Positions 1 through 10,509 of a DNA stretch of 64,000 nt are shown here, piece by piece. A program made the position numbers and the translations under genes. The notes under the pieces are model-generated. The model was not told the origin of the DNA. It was given only the letters and a program-made list of their open reading frames with translations, and made no database searches. The DNA comes from Aurantiochytrium sp. KH105. Its lineage: Eukaryota > Sar > Bigyra > Thraustochytrida > Thraustochytriidae. Each line of letters starts with the position of its first letter. The stretch's first letter is position 1. Location of the stretch: assembly GCA_003116975.1 (NCBI GenBank), contig BGKB01000121.1:142747-206746 (forward strand), in the 5' to 3' direction.

Positions 1-1
1 G

Positions 2-1705
2 GACTATGTCAGCGATGATGGTGCAAGAAAATTACATTGTGGATCTGGACTCGTGCAGATTGGCGAGAATCTTCTGCGTCTCGAGAACAAGGAACGGCGG
101 CGCGAAATTGTTATGGACGAAAGTTCACCTGCAAATCTTGATACGCTTGCACGCGCGTTATCTATGCGCCTTCGCGTCTTTCGCGGTGAGATTCCCATTG
201 CGCTTGACAAAGACGCGGACACAATATTTTCAAGCATCTCGGCTCTTATTTATTGGCTGTCAGAAATGGCAGACGTGAGTGCTTTCGATCGCTGTCGCGA
301 CGAAGCCGACGCACTTCAAGGCCTTTACAGCGATGTTCTCTCGATGCTTCTCATCAATGGACTTCCGGAGACCGACCCAGAACTGCACCGCCGCATTCTA
401 TACATACTTTTTCGCTTACTGCGTTGCACTCACGTGAACCACGCTGCTTCGCCGACTCTTGAAGATAGCGACCAGCGACGATTTCTCGCGTCCATTCTCC
501 TCGGTACACTTACGCTAGGTCTCGACAAAGCACGTCCCTCGACGGCCTTGCCGCAAGAAATGACTGCTTCTGGTGAACGTCGCGGATTAACGGCGCTCGT
601 TCTCTTGCACTTGACGAGGGCTTCGCAGCCCTTTTGCAGTACCTTGCTCGAGGCAAAGTCGCTCGAAACTGTGCCCAAAGCGCTTCTCCTCTCTCTAGAA
701 ACCTCTCAGGACAAGCCGGAGACAAGTGAAGTCTCACCAAAAAGTGGTGAAGCCTCACCAAAAAGTAGTGGAGCCTCACCCAAAAGTAGTGAAGCAGAGA
801 TGAATTCGTTTCAGCTTTCTCTGGCAGCTGTACTCTATTCACTTCTAGGGCACCAAGATGTTGAGAGACTACTTTGTAACGAAGTCTGCGTGCGCGACAT
901 TATCAAGGTAATGCAGATGTTCTGTGCTCGTACAGAGAGCCTCGGCATGGAGTCTGGTGCTCCGACTGAAAGTTTCGTGCTCTTTCTTGGCGTTATTCAC
1001 AAGCTCGCCGATAATCTTGAGCTTGTGAAAAAGGGTCCAACACGAGCAGCGCATCGCGGGCAGCTTGACGATATGCGCGGGCTCTTATCTGATCTCGTCC
1101 GTCTCCAGAATACTCTCAAGCAGTCGGCCGACCTTGGAAGACACGCAGCAATCATCTCCGACCGTGGCGATCCGGAAGGCACGAGACGCGTACTCGATCT
1201 AGTTGTTGCGGCGAAACAAGCCATCATGGAGATTCTTGCAATGTTGCCTGCTCGCGATCCTCGTGTGTTGCGGACAAGACGGTATCAGCTGCTCTTGAGC
1301 GAGATTCCTCCAGGTCTTTGCACAATTGAGTCGCTTCTTCGTCTTCAGCATGCGCGCTTGGCAAAGGCCGAGCACCGCAACGTCAAGGCAGAGCCCAGTA
1401 CCGAAATGGATATGTGGACACAGGCGTATCACGATCTGTTACTTGCCTCGCCCGAGGTAGAGGCAAGCTTTCGGGCATGCGAGGTAGAGGCACGAGCCAA
1501 GGCATCTCTGGCAGCGAGGCACATACTCAAAGATGCAAGGACCAAACTTGCGCCGCCCATTCCCGAGGAAAAAGAGCGAGCAAAGCCATTGCATCGAGAT
1601 CTCGATGTCTTCTTTCGTGAGACGATTTTCACTCGTGGAATCGTCGACATGGACGCAGAGGAGCGAGCGCGGTTCGATCTCGCAGCACTAACAAAACAAA
1701 GTTGA
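2..1705 (+). CDS. Unrecognised alpha-helical protein, 3' part of gene
   Basis: The frame is open from the first bases of the window to TGA at 1703-1705. No ATG precedes the conserved-looking part, so the N-terminus lies upstream and about 568 residues are visible. The product is rich in Leu, Arg and Glu, reads as mostly alpha-helical, and has no predicted membrane segment. Around residues 235-260 there is a short serine-rich repeat built on SPKS units (bases about 725-795), where the DNA repeats a roughly 21-bp unit. This looks like a linker between two helical halves. The helical character could suit an ARM/HEAT-type scaffold, but no family motif is recognisable, so no function is assigned. 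The gene is convergent with the PH-domain gene that follows, leaving a 220-bp spacer. Confidence 0.75.
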   Translation, partial: DYVSDDGARKLHCGSGLVQIGENLLRLENKERRREIVMDESSPANLDTLARALSMRLRVFRGEIPIALDKDADTIFSSISALIYWLSEMADVSAFDRCRDEADALQGLYSDVLSMLLINGLPETDPELHRRILYILFRLLRCTHVNHAASPTLEDSDQRRFLASILLGTLTLGLDKARPSTALPQEMTASGERRGLTALVLLHLTRASQPFCSTLLEAKSLETVPKALLLSLETSQDKPETSEVSPKSGEASPKSSGASPKSSEAEMNSFQLSLAAVLYSLLGHQDVERLLCNEVCVRDIIKVMQMFCARTESLGMESGAPTESFVLFLGVIHKLADNLELVKKGPTRAAHRGQLDDMRGLLSDLVRLQNTLKQSADLGRHAAIISDRGDPEGTRRVLDLVVAAKQAIMEILAMLPARDPRVLRTRRYQLLLSEIPPGLCTIESLLRLQHARLAKAEHRNVKAEPSTEMDMWTQAYHDLLLASPEVEASFRACEVEARAKASLAARHILKDARTKLAPPIPEEKERAKPLHRDLDVFFRETIFTRGIVDMDAEERARFDLAALTKQS

Positions 1706-1925
1706 TTTTTTTTTCGCATCTTTTGTATTCGTTTTCTTATTGACATCATCGTCGTCATCTGGCGTTTTCTTCGTGTTTTATAATTATCCCATCACGACGA
1801 CGATCCTGCTTAAAAATTAATAATCCATTGCTTTCAAAGGAAATGAGTCCGAGTCACTGTTCATGCGCACATTTTATACTTTTTCAAAATTAGCTTCCTC
1901 TTCATCATTCTATCCCTCGTTTTGA

Positions 1926-4900
1926 TCAGTCATGACGCTGAAGACGTAGAATCTCTTCAAAGGCACCAATCCATTCTCCGCGGAGCTCGCCATCATCTGC
2001 CTCGAGATCCAAAGTACGGTCCTTTCCATGCAGGGAAAAGCAAAGGGAGCGTTTAATCTCTACACCGCTGTCCGAAGAAACCGATCCCGAACGCCGACGA
2101 AGATGCCAAGGGCCCGTGTTGGGTTTGAGCAAACGTTGCAGACGGTCTGTTTGCAAGCCGTCCGTAACCTGAGTAATTTCTTGCACTGCGAGCGAACGCG
2201 CACGGACACGGGGTCCTGATTTGGACGGTTTGCGGTCCACGGGACACCAATATACCCGCTGGAGGCGTTCGTCGCACCACACAAAGCGACGGTGGGGGTA
2301 ACCCCGCCGACCATGCTTGAGAAATACCCCACCGTGGCAAAGTAATTCATACGTCGGCTGGCTTACACGTCCCAGGAGATCGACTGAAGCCAGGGTGAGC
2401 GAACCGTCCGCATTGTCACTGAGGTGCGGGATCTGGCTGTTCTGCGCCTCACTCGTTGATATGCCCGATGTGGGTCCTCCTACGCTCGATTTGGCCATGC
2501 TCCGTTTCGACCGCAACGTTGACGTGTCAGCATCGTCGCTCGAGCTGTCCATCTCTGAGTCGCCGCTGTTGTCTTTCTCCTCGCTGTCGAGACATCCCGA
2601 CGGATCGTTTATTTTTTCGACAGAGCCGTCGCGGTCGCCGCCAGTGCTTTTGTCTGCGGACAATTCCGTGGCGCTCGCGCGCGTCGGGGCGTCGATGGGC
2701 TTGAGGCCAAAGTCCCGCGGACTCTGCGTGCTCACGGAGCAGCGCGGGGATGTCTTTCCGTTCGGATCCACGTCCGCGGAGCTGTCGCGCGCCAGGAGCC
2801 CTTTGGACTCGCCCGCGCGCGCAGGCGAGTGCGCCAGAGAGCCTCCTTGCGCGAGCTTTGTGTTGCCAAGAGAGCCGTCGTGGCCGAGGGTAAAGGGAGA
2901 CTGCTGTCCCCGCAGGAGGTCTTGGTCACTTCCGAAGAGTCCCTCGAGACGATGCTCGACGCCCTCGGCGTCATCCTCGTCGTCGCCGTCGAGGAGCCCA
3001 AAGGCAGAGCGAGACCTCTCGCGCATGGCCTGCTGCTGCTGCTGGTCGTGAGTCGGCGAGCGGTCCTGGAGCCCGAGCAGCGCGGCGACAGCGGGTCCGT
3101 TCGGGTTTCCTCCAGCCGTGCGTGCCTCTTCGGCGGCGACGAGCTGCTCGAGGACGCGGCGCCCGTCCCCAAGAAATGACGCGGCGTGGTCGCGGCGGTT
3201 CGACGCAGAGCCGCCAGACCGTTTTGTCCCTGCGCTGAGGCTGCGTCGCCGGTTTGCAGGCGGCGAGGCCCAGTCGCTGGCGCGGGAAAGCGCCCCCGGG
3301 GTCAGTGGCGCGGACGCGGCGTTGCCTAAAGCCTGCTCGGGGTCCGTCACGTGGTATACGGCATTGTTGTCTTCGTCATCGGAAAGATCTTCGTCGGAAA
3401 GATAATCGGGCTGGCCGTCGTGTTTCCACATGTCCACGTAACGCTTGTAGAGCATCTTGGTTCCGGAAAGTAGCCCATGCGGGTACTTGCTGACGTCTTT
3501 ACGTTTCTCGACAATGTCGATGACGTATGATTTGCGAAGGCACTTGGAAAAGTGCTGCACAAGAGCCTTGACCGCCAGCTCAGGCCGCCGGCCTGTGGCC
3601 AGGTCCGGAAAAGCGTACCATGCCACACGAAGAAGCGCGCCGAGAAACTGACCAAAGCGCATGGTCGGACGTTCCCATATTGGATCGCCCGAGGCGTGCT
3701 GCAAGAGGTATCTCTGCTGTGTCATGAGCGGCTGCGACCGCTCGGGCTCATCGGCATCTTCGTAGGCAAACCCGAGTTTGGCGCCCTGAGAAGAAGACGC
3801 GCGACCTTTGAGTGGCAGGGGGACTTGGCTTGCAGCGCAAACGTAAATTTCAGCAAGCCATGGGCGGATGTTGAGTTCGGCAAACTGGAAATCGAGAGAA
3901 AAGGTAGAAAAGGTTGGCCAATAAAAACAGGCGTCGGTTTCCATGTCGAGCTTGTTGGAGGGTACTGCAGGAGCGTAAAAGCCGAAGATCTCGTAAAAGG
4001 GCTTGACAAAGGGCTGCAGCGTGGCAAGGACCTCGGGCCGCTCGGCGAGGTCGGCATGCATGTCCCATTTGCGCAAGTTCCACGTAGCTGCGCGAGGAAG
4101 TATCACGTGCGTGAGCAGCTGCACAAAGCTCGCCAGGATAGTATACTCCTCCTGGGCCTTTTCTGCTGCGGTGAGATGGCGCTGACTCGGGGAACCTGGA
4201 GGTTTACGCGCGCTCTGTTTTTGTCGAATTTTACGCGCAAGCATCATGAGAGCGTCGAGAAAGTCGGCAAAGCACATGCGGTTGCTGCGCGAGCCGCTCT
4301 TGCACGTCGCGGTGAAGATGAGGTTGAGTTTGGCAGGAGTGAAGCTGTGATCGTCCACGAGATTACAGTCCTGCAGAAAACCATAGAAACCTCGCCGGTC
4401 CATGCTGAAAGGCCTGTTTGAGTCAATCTGGGCGCAGTAATACGTAAAGGCGCGCCACAGATCCGCATAACGTTCCATCACCACATTGGCAGCGGTAGTG
4501 CCTCCCGCGTGTGGCGTGGAAGGTCCGTGGGTCCCTGGCGAGAGTAGAGACTCGCTACGTTCCTCGCAAGAAAGGCCATCGCGGATCGTATCCTCTGCGT
4601 GTTCCTCGCCGGTGCCGCCTTCAGGTCCGTCCCCGCCATCGCCCAGAGTTTCTCTTTCGTCAAAAGCTGCAACTTGAATCTCGGTATACACGTCCTCTTC
4701 GTCATCTGTGTGGCTGTTCTTGCTATTGAGACCGCCCAAGGCACCATTTTGACCGTCGACACGCACTGGAACGGCCTCGGTGTCACTCTCGCTGGGTTGA
4801 GAAAGCACTTCGATGACCTCTGTATCGCCGCGCAGTGGGTATTGCCGTTTCTGTTGATGATGGCGCGAAAGTGTCGACACTTCGCGTCGCTCAGGATCCG

Positions 4901-5834
4901 TACTCAATGGCGCTGAAAACGCTCCTGCGCGCGGAGAAATGGAGGTGTCGAGAGAGAGCGCGACCCCGGCTGCATGATGTGGAGAGCGAGGCCCGCTGCG
5001 AGATGTTCGAATGCCAGGTCCGGCTCGTGGGCTGTCCGAGTGCCGCAAGGTCTTGCGAAACTCAGGCCGCACAACTGAGCCTTCATGATCGAGCATGGTT
5101 CCGGGCTTGCGCACGAGCAAGATCTCGCGACGGTCAAGCATTCCTGTTGCCAGAACAGCGCTGATAATCGCTGAGTCTGGCCACGCGCAGCCATCCTCGT
5201 CCATGAGTACAACTTGGTCCGAGGGAAAGCTCCAATACCGCGCGGCTTCTCGCCGGAGCTGGGCAAACGTGTATCCAGTGGTGACCCAAAGGTGATAGGG
5301 TTCGCCAAGAAAGCTGACTGTGACCTTGCTGCTTACATAGCTTCCACTTTGGGCATTCTGATGAAGCGGACGATGAAATGGCGCTGTCAGGGTTGACTGC
5401 CGAATCGGATCCTGCATGCTTGCAGGGGCACCACCTGCACCTGCACCTGTGCCTGTGCTTGTGCCTGCACCAGTGCCTGTGCCTGCGCCCGAACCTGCGC
5501 TTGCACTGGCGCCAGTAGGGGTCCGAGAACCTTGTCGGTGGTGCGCAGACTCCCGAGTGCGCAAATGAATTACGGGAAGGAACTCGCGTGCAAGGATGCA
5601 AGCCTCTTGCTTGCGCGAGATGGGGACTCCGTCGGGTAGCTGGAACTGAAAGGTGTTTGTGTCCGAGAGACCATCAACTTCGGCCACAATCTTTTGGCGA
5701 GCATCCACCAAGTTACTCGAGGACCCGACCTCGACAAAGCCGATGATGCCTTTGCCTTCTACGCTGATACGGAGCACGTCGGTGCTTGACCAAGCGGACG
5801 GCCCTGTCGGCGCCGCGCCGACGAGAGGCGCCAT
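1926..5834 (-). CDS. Ubiquitin-like / p25-alpha-like / PH domain protein, 1302 aa
   Basis: Single exon from ATG at 5834 to TGA at 1926. Residues about 21-95 and 168-255 look like two beta-grasp (ubiquitin-like) modules, each with a hydrophobic strand pattern followed by a short acidic loop. Between them is an Ala/Gly/Thr-rich stretch (GTGAGTSTGTGAGAG). Residues about 450-540 resemble a p25-alpha/TPPP or EF-hand-like helical domain: an aromatic-rich helix, a GFYGFLQDC segment, then a CFADFLDALMML helix. The C-terminus, about 1170-1300, is a PH domain: it starts at GGVFLKHGRRG, has a RRFVW strand and ends in the WIGAFEEIL helix. The centre is acidic and serine-rich, probably disordered. A PH domain normally binds phosphoinositides or partner proteins, so a membrane- or cytoskeleton-associated adaptor is likely. 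The p25-alpha assignment is the weakest part. Confidence 0.75.
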   Translation of the reverse strand: MAPLVGAAPTGPSAWSSTDVLRISVEGKGIIGFVEVGSSSNLVDARQKIVAEVDGLSDTNTFQFQLPDGVPISRKQEACILAREFLPVIHLRTRESAHHRQGSRTPTGASASAGSGAGTGTGAGTSTGTGAGAGGAPASMQDPIRQSTLTAPFHRPLHQNAQSGSYVSSKVTVSFLGEPYHLWVTTGYTFAQLRREAARYWSFPSDQVVLMDEDGCAWPDSAIISAVLATGMLDRREILLVRKPGTMLDHEGSVVRPEFRKTLRHSDSPRAGPGIRTSRSGPRSPHHAAGVALSLDTSISPRAGAFSAPLSTDPERREVSTLSRHHQQKRQYPLRGDTEVIEVLSQPSESDTEAVPVRVDGQNGALGGLNSKNSHTDDEEDVYTEIQVAAFDERETLGDGGDGPEGGTGEEHAEDTIRDGLSCEERSESLLSPGTHGPSTPHAGGTTAANVVMERYADLWRAFTYYCAQIDSNRPFSMDRRGFYGFLQDCNLVDDHSFTPAKLNLIFTATCKSGSRSNRMCFADFLDALMMLARKIRQKQSARKPPGSPSQRHLTAAEKAQEEYTILASFVQLLTHVILPRAATWNLRKWDMHADLAERPEVLATLQPFVKPFYEIFGFYAPAVPSNKLDMETDACFYWPTFSTFSLDFQFAELNIRPWLAEIYVCAASQVPLPLKGRASSSQGAKLGFAYEDADEPERSQPLMTQQRYLLQHASGDPIWERPTMRFGQFLGALLRVAWYAFPDLATGRRPELAVKALVQHFSKCLRKSYVIDIVEKRKDVSKYPHGLLSGTKMLYKRYVDMWKHDGQPDYLSDEDLSDDEDNNAVYHVTDPEQALGNAASAPLTPGALSRASDWASPPANRRRSLSAGTKRSGGSASNRRDHAASFLGDGRRVLEQLVAAEEARTAGGNPNGPAVAALLGLQDRSPTHDQQQQQAMRERSRSAFGLLDGDDEDDAEGVEHRLEGLFGSDQDLLRGQQSPFTLGHDGSLGNTKLAQGGSLAHSPARAGESKGLLARDSSADVDPNGKTSPRCSVSTQSPRDFGLKPIDAPTRASATELSADKSTGGDRDGSVEKINDPSGCLDSEEKDNSGDSEMDSSSDDADTSTLRSKRSMAKSSVGGPTSGISTSEAQNSQIPHLSDNADGSLTLASVDLLGRVSQPTYELLCHGGVFLKHGRRGYPHRRFVWCDERLQRVYWCPVDRKPSKSGPRVRARSLAVQEITQVTDGLQTDRLQRLLKPNTGPWHLRRRSGSVSSDSGVEIKRSLCFSLHGKDRTLDLEADDGELRGEWIGAFEEILRLQRHD

Positions 5835-6962
5835 CGTGAATGGCTAGCTGCCTCAGATTTCGAAAGCAAACAGGTTTTCCTTTTTATTTGCTTGTTTACT
5901 TTGGCTTGCGGCAGCTGCACGTCGTAGGTTTCGTTGTCTGCCACGCTTGCGTGTGAGCGGAGCGTGCGTGCAGAGGTAGGTGGTGGCTACTCGTGCCGAT
6001 GCAAAACGTGACGCGTCCGTACGCGTCCGTACGCGTCCGTCGAGTGTGTTTGTGCCCAAGCGCCCTAAGCGCCTTCTCGCGCGCACGGCACCTTGAGGTA
6101 TTCGTGCTCGAGGCCTTCGCGCCCCGGCCGCGAAACAGGTGTGCGCGCTGCTTCTGGCGAACGAACGTTGCGAGGGAGCGACGGTACTCTTGGTAGACAA
6201 TCAATCACAAATAAGGTATAAGGTAGACAACCCGTTGGCTTGTACGTGTCCTGTAGTGGATTCGTGCTGCTCCCACTACTGTCTTGGCTGACTGCGAATG
6301 GACCAAAGCCTGCTCCAGCAAAAAGCACAGCGCAACACAGCACAGCACAAGCCTGGTATATGGTGGGTATAAACTATGGCATCAAAGCCGTTCAACGGAT
6401 AACTGGGTTGCGCAGTCTCGATGGATCCGGCGAAGAAAACGGGGACGCAGACTCCCACTACGGCTGGTTCAAGGCTTGCTGGGTGGCTGGTTGGCCGGTT
6501 GACTGGAGAGCGGGATGATGTAGCGGGCGCGCACAGGGGGAGAGTGCGCTACGTTTATTTGGAAAGATCTATGGTGCGTCTCTAGCTGGCTGCACGTGCC
6601 GCGAAGAGCTGTTGCAAGAAAATGGGAAAAAAAGTGGATGCTCTGGTCGGGTGTGCTAGTGAGATGAGATAAGAAGCAGCGGGATGTCGCACCGCGAAGA
6701 CATCATGAGGATTTGTTTTGCGACGCAAGCAATGGAAGGCAGTCGAAACACAATTAAAAACGAAGGAGGCGAAGAGGATATTGTTGGCCGAACATCGGAA
6801 GGCATCGCTGTCTCGCGAGCAAAGCAAGTAGGCCAAGAGTCAAGCAAACAAATAGAGAGACTCATCTTGTGCTTGGGCGGCCTACGTCTACGAACAGACC
6901 AGAACTCCGCACCTCGCACGCAAGACGAGTTTCCTTCATCCATTTGCATCCGGGTCTGAGCG
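5835..6962. promoter_or_regulatory. Divergent intergenic region with a 10-bp triple repeat
   Basis: This 1.1-kb spacer separates the divergent PH-protein and TTLL genes and must hold both promoters. It contains three exact tandem copies of ACGCGTCCGT at 6011-6040, and a TATAAA-like string near 6369. A TGA lies in frame directly before the TTLL ATG (6957-6959), which fixes that start. I see no convincing gene in it. Confidence 0.5.
6011..6040. repeat. Three tandem copies of ACGCGTCCGT
   Basis: Exact 10-bp direct repeat, three units. Each unit contains ACGCGT, the core of the MluI cell-cycle box known from fungi. The 10-bp period puts each copy on the same face of the helix, as expected for a cooperative factor-binding array. 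It lies 177 bp upstream of the PH-protein ATG and about 920 bp from the TTLL ATG. Confidence 0.6.
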
Positions 6963-8495
6963 ATGCCGCCCTACGAAAAGATGGCGTCGAGGGCAATGGA
7001 GAAGCGGCATACGAAGATGGCCATTGAAGATAAAGATCGTAGCAGCGGACTCTGCGTGTGCGTGTTTGCAGGAAACTCCGCGGTAATGCGTGATGCTTTT
7101 GACGGTCTGGTGGAGTGCGAGAATGGTGGTGGTGGCGAGGTACTCGCGCCGAGTGCGCGTCAGGGCGATGAGGATGAAGCCGTCCGGAAACGCATCGAGC
7201 GCGGCATGGTTGACCTCATCTGGAAACCGACCCTGGCTTATCGAAGTGAAGCTCGACCGCACGCACGCACGATCTTTGACGCTGTCGTTCCAAACTACGC
7301 GCGCATGCCGGTAATCAATCATTTCCCACGCAACTCGAGCTTATGCACCAAGGTTGGTTTGTTCCGGAGCTTGTCGCGCTTCTACACGCAACGGCGCATT
7401 GAGACCGACGAGGTTCTACCAGGGACATGGGTGATTTCTTCCTATGCATGTGCGGCTTGGCCAGCACTGAAACGGGCCGTTGCGAGTGCAGAACAGGGCG
7501 CAGCGTGGATCTGCAAGCCTTCTGCGCTCAATTGTGGGCGAGGAATCGAGGTCTATCGTTCACTTGACGACATCAAGGCCTACGTGGAGAAGAGCGACGG
7601 GAAGCATGTTGTAGTCCAACGATATATTTCCAATCCTTTGCTCTGGCCGCATGGTAATCGCAAATTTGACATTCGAATTTGGGCATTGGTGCTGGACACG
7701 GGCAAGATCTTCGTGGCCAAGGAAGGCTATCTGCGCACGTGCTCTGAGCCATTTTCGATGGACACGATTCACGATGCAAGTGCTCATTTGAGTAACTACT
7801 GCCTGCAACGTAAAAGTCCCAAATTAGGCCAATACGAGGCGGGCAACACGCTCTCCTTTGCAGATTTGCAGACCATGTTTGACGAGGACCAAGACTTGCA
7901 GGACACGGATGTATGTCGTGATCTCGTGCCTCGTTTCCAGACGCTGATTTTGGACGCAGTTCGTGCTACTTTGAAGGACATGAATCTCCCGACCCCGGGT
8001 GTACGTAAGTTTGAGCTGTTTGGGTTTGACCTCATGCTCGATCAAGAACTCAAGCCGTGGCTTATCGAAGCCAACACGAACCCCTTTCTCGGGGTGCAGA
8101 ACGCGTGGCACGCCACGTTGTTGCGTCGCCTTGGTGAGGATGTTACCGCCGTGATTGGGCGCGAGTACTACGGGCATGCAGCGTCGGACCTCACACTCTT
8201 GGAGAGGATTGACCAGCGACCGCTGCACGCACCTCGGGGCCGAGGCCGCGTCTTTGAAAAATGGCTTCGCCTCGGAACCCATTGTCGTCCCGAAACGGGC
8301 GTCTCCGAGGAAACGCGAGGCGGGGCTGCAAGAGTAGGTCTCAAGATTCGTCCTCGTCGCGCCTCTTCCTCCTCGTCAACTTCGTCGACAAGGTCGTCGG
8401 TCTCTGTCACGTCGACACCTCGGCGTCGCGACTCCTTCGAGGAGAAGAGCATGGAGGAAAAGGATGAGGGAATGTCAACGAGTTCTTCGTTCTGA
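6963..8495 (+). CDS. Tubulin tyrosine ligase-like (TTLL) family enzyme, 510 aa
   Basis: TTLL enzymes use ATP to add amino acids (Tyr, Glu or Gly) to tubulin tails, mostly on axonemal and other stable microtubules. The ATP-grasp motifs are present in order: KPSALNCGRGIEVY with Lys about 185, the VVQRYI-to-FDIRIWALV segment about residues 215-245, the FELFGFDLML strand about 350, and LIEANTNPFL with Glu369 and Asn371 as Mg-ATP ligands. All of these look intact, so it should be active. The length suits a compact family member; it lacks the long C-terminal extension of many polyglutamylases. The last 60 residues are a Ser/Thr/Arg-rich tail. An in-frame stop directly precedes the ATG. The ligation specificity (Tyr, Glu or Gly) cannot be told from the sequence alone. 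Confidence 0.92.
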   Translation: MPPYEKMASRAMEKRHTKMAIEDKDRSSGLCVCVFAGNSAVMRDAFDGLVECENGGGGEVLAPSARQGDEDEAVRKRIERGMVDLIWKPTLAYRSEARPHARTIFDAVVPNYARMPVINHFPRNSSLCTKVGLFRSLSRFYTQRRIETDEVLPGTWVISSYACAAWPALKRAVASAEQGAAWICKPSALNCGRGIEVYRSLDDIKAYVEKSDGKHVVVQRYISNPLLWPHGNRKFDIRIWALVLDTGKIFVAKEGYLRTCSEPFSMDTIHDASAHLSNYCLQRKSPKLGQYEAGNTLSFADLQTMFDEDQDLQDTDVCRDLVPRFQTLILDAVRATLKDMNLPTPGVRKFELFGFDLMLDQELKPWLIEANTNPFLGVQNAWHATLLRRLGEDVTAVIGREYYGHAASDLTLLERIDQRPLHAPRGRGRVFEKWLRLGTHCRPETGVSEETRGGAARVGLKIRPRRASSSSSTSSTRSSVSVTSTPRRRDSFEEKSMEEKDEGMSTSSSF

Positions 8496-8524
8496 TGCTG
8501 ATGAAGCGAGTGAAAAGGGGAGGG

Positions 8525-8555
8525 AGAAAGGGAGGGAGGGAGGGAGGGAGGGGGG
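8525..8555 (+). repeat. (GGGA)n tract in the TTLL/RING convergent spacer
   Basis: A GGGAGGGAGGGA-type tract 35-60 bp after the TTLL stop. With at least four G3 runs separated by single A residues it could form a G-quadruplex in the TTLL 3' transcript. The rest of the 207-bp spacer is unremarkable. Confidence 0.7.
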
Positions 8556-8702
8556 AATTCGTGTTAGGCCTATTCTGATTCAGATTTGTTAGATTGTAAA
8601 GATTGATGCATTCGTTGAGAGAACAAGACATAGTCAAGCAAATCTACATAGGAAAGTGCGCAGGCGCAAGAAAATTCATGTACAAGGAGCATCGCTAGCT
8701 AG

Positions 8703-9679
8703 CTAGTCGTCAAGGACAATAGGGTCCTGAGGAGTGCCAGAACCGGACATACGCACACGAGGGGCAGATCGCCCCCATAGACTTTGGGGGTCGATATGCT
8801 CCGTGAGGCTTTGGAAAATGCGCGCGAACATGATGCGTTCTTCTCTTGCAATTGCGGAAGCCTCGGGGAAAAAAAGTTCCTCGAGGGCCTGCTGGGAGGC
8901 CATGCTGGCGTCTTGCTGTACTGTTCCATGGCGCAGTGTGGAGGGTTCCTCATATGACGAGGCCGCGGCCTCGCTTCGCGGACGGCGACGACGCGGCCTC
9001 GAAGCGGAGTTAGCGGTCTGCGCGGAAGCCGTGCGACGAGAAGGCAGGGACCCGTCATTGGCAAGCGCCGCTTGGTAAGGAGCCCGATCCGGATTAGGCG
9101 TGGCATCTTGAACCAGAATTGGGTCCTCAAAAGCGTCGCTGCTTGGCACGGGGAATAAGGGATGCAAACCTTCATGAACATGATCCGGGTACAAGGTGTC
9201 AAGTTCGGTGCGGTGGACATAGTTGAGACGAAGCCCCAGTGAGCGGGCCACGAGTGCGATGTTGTCCATGAAGTCGTGAATGTCATCGTCGGACTCTTCG
9301 TCCTCGCGTTCGAGCGTGTCGCGGAGCTCGCGACGAGCCACGCTCTTGGTAACGCCGGTTTTGCTCGAGGTGAGACTCTTGACCACGCGTTTGCAGTGTG
9401 GGCACCTGCAACTACGCTGGAGCCATGTGTCGATGCAACCAAAGCAGAATTTGTGCTCGCACGAGCTCAGAACTCCACGCTCCTCGAAGTTATCGAAACA
9501 AATGCCGCAGGCTTCAGCCTCAGCGTCGCCAGAGGCCCCTGTGGACTTTCTGGTCGAGGCTACAGGAGCAGGTTTGCTCGTGAGGGTAGTGTCGTTGTCC
9601 ATCTTGCTCGACTGTGCGAGAGGGGGCTGTTTCAGGACCCTTGCATCGGAGATATCGCATACGTAACTGCTATTGCTGC

Positions 9680-9713
<34 letters not shown>

Positions 9714-9720
9714 GCTGCTG

Positions 9721-9770
<50 letters not shown>

Positions 9771-10464
9771 AGCGGTGGCAGAGGTACTGTTCCACGCGCG
9801 CTTGGCCAGTCGTGGCGCGCCGAAAGCGGTCGCACCTGACGCGCAAGCGCTAGCACAAGACCCCGCGGCGGCCTCGGCGGCCTCGGTGGCCTCACGCAAA
9901 CGCCGAGCATCCGCGGCTGCAGTGGCCGAGGCAACTGCAGGCCGAAGTGAATGCGAGGAAGGCGACTCGCGGGCCAAGGTAGCGAACCCCTGCGCCGAGG
10001 ATGATGGGGTTTTCGAGAGCTTGCGCTTTTTATTCGCAAAACGCATCTGCGAGGCGCGCAGCTTGTCTTCGCCGGGCGCAGCCGCGCAGTAAGTTCTCGC
10101 GAGGTCCATGCCCATCTGATGCTGGGAATGCAGATGCTGGCGCGCGAGGCTCCGCGCCGGTGTCGACGACGCGATGCAGGAGCTTTCGCGGCTCAGGTCG
10201 TACTCGCGGACCAAGACGGGGTCCTTGGTCTCGCTTGCGGCTGCGTTACGCTCTTCGGCGGCGCGCCTGCGCTTCCGGCGCCGCAGGCCAGCGCCGGCGC
10301 CGGCGGCCGGGCCGACACCGGCGCCGCCGTTGCCGGCGTGCGCGCGCGCAGACATGTCTTGCGCGAGGGCGAGAGCGCAGCGGTCTTGGCCGCCGAGGTG
10401 CTGGTGGCGCGCGTCCGCGTGTTCCGGCAGCTGTTGCTCCTGCCGCTGCCGGTCTTCTTGCTCT

Positions 10465-10509
<45 letters not shown>

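Noticed and set aside
9276-9839. Plus-strand frame with polyalanine opposite the RING gene
   Set aside because: Its alanine run is the CTG tract read in another frame; the minus strand carries a real RING domain.
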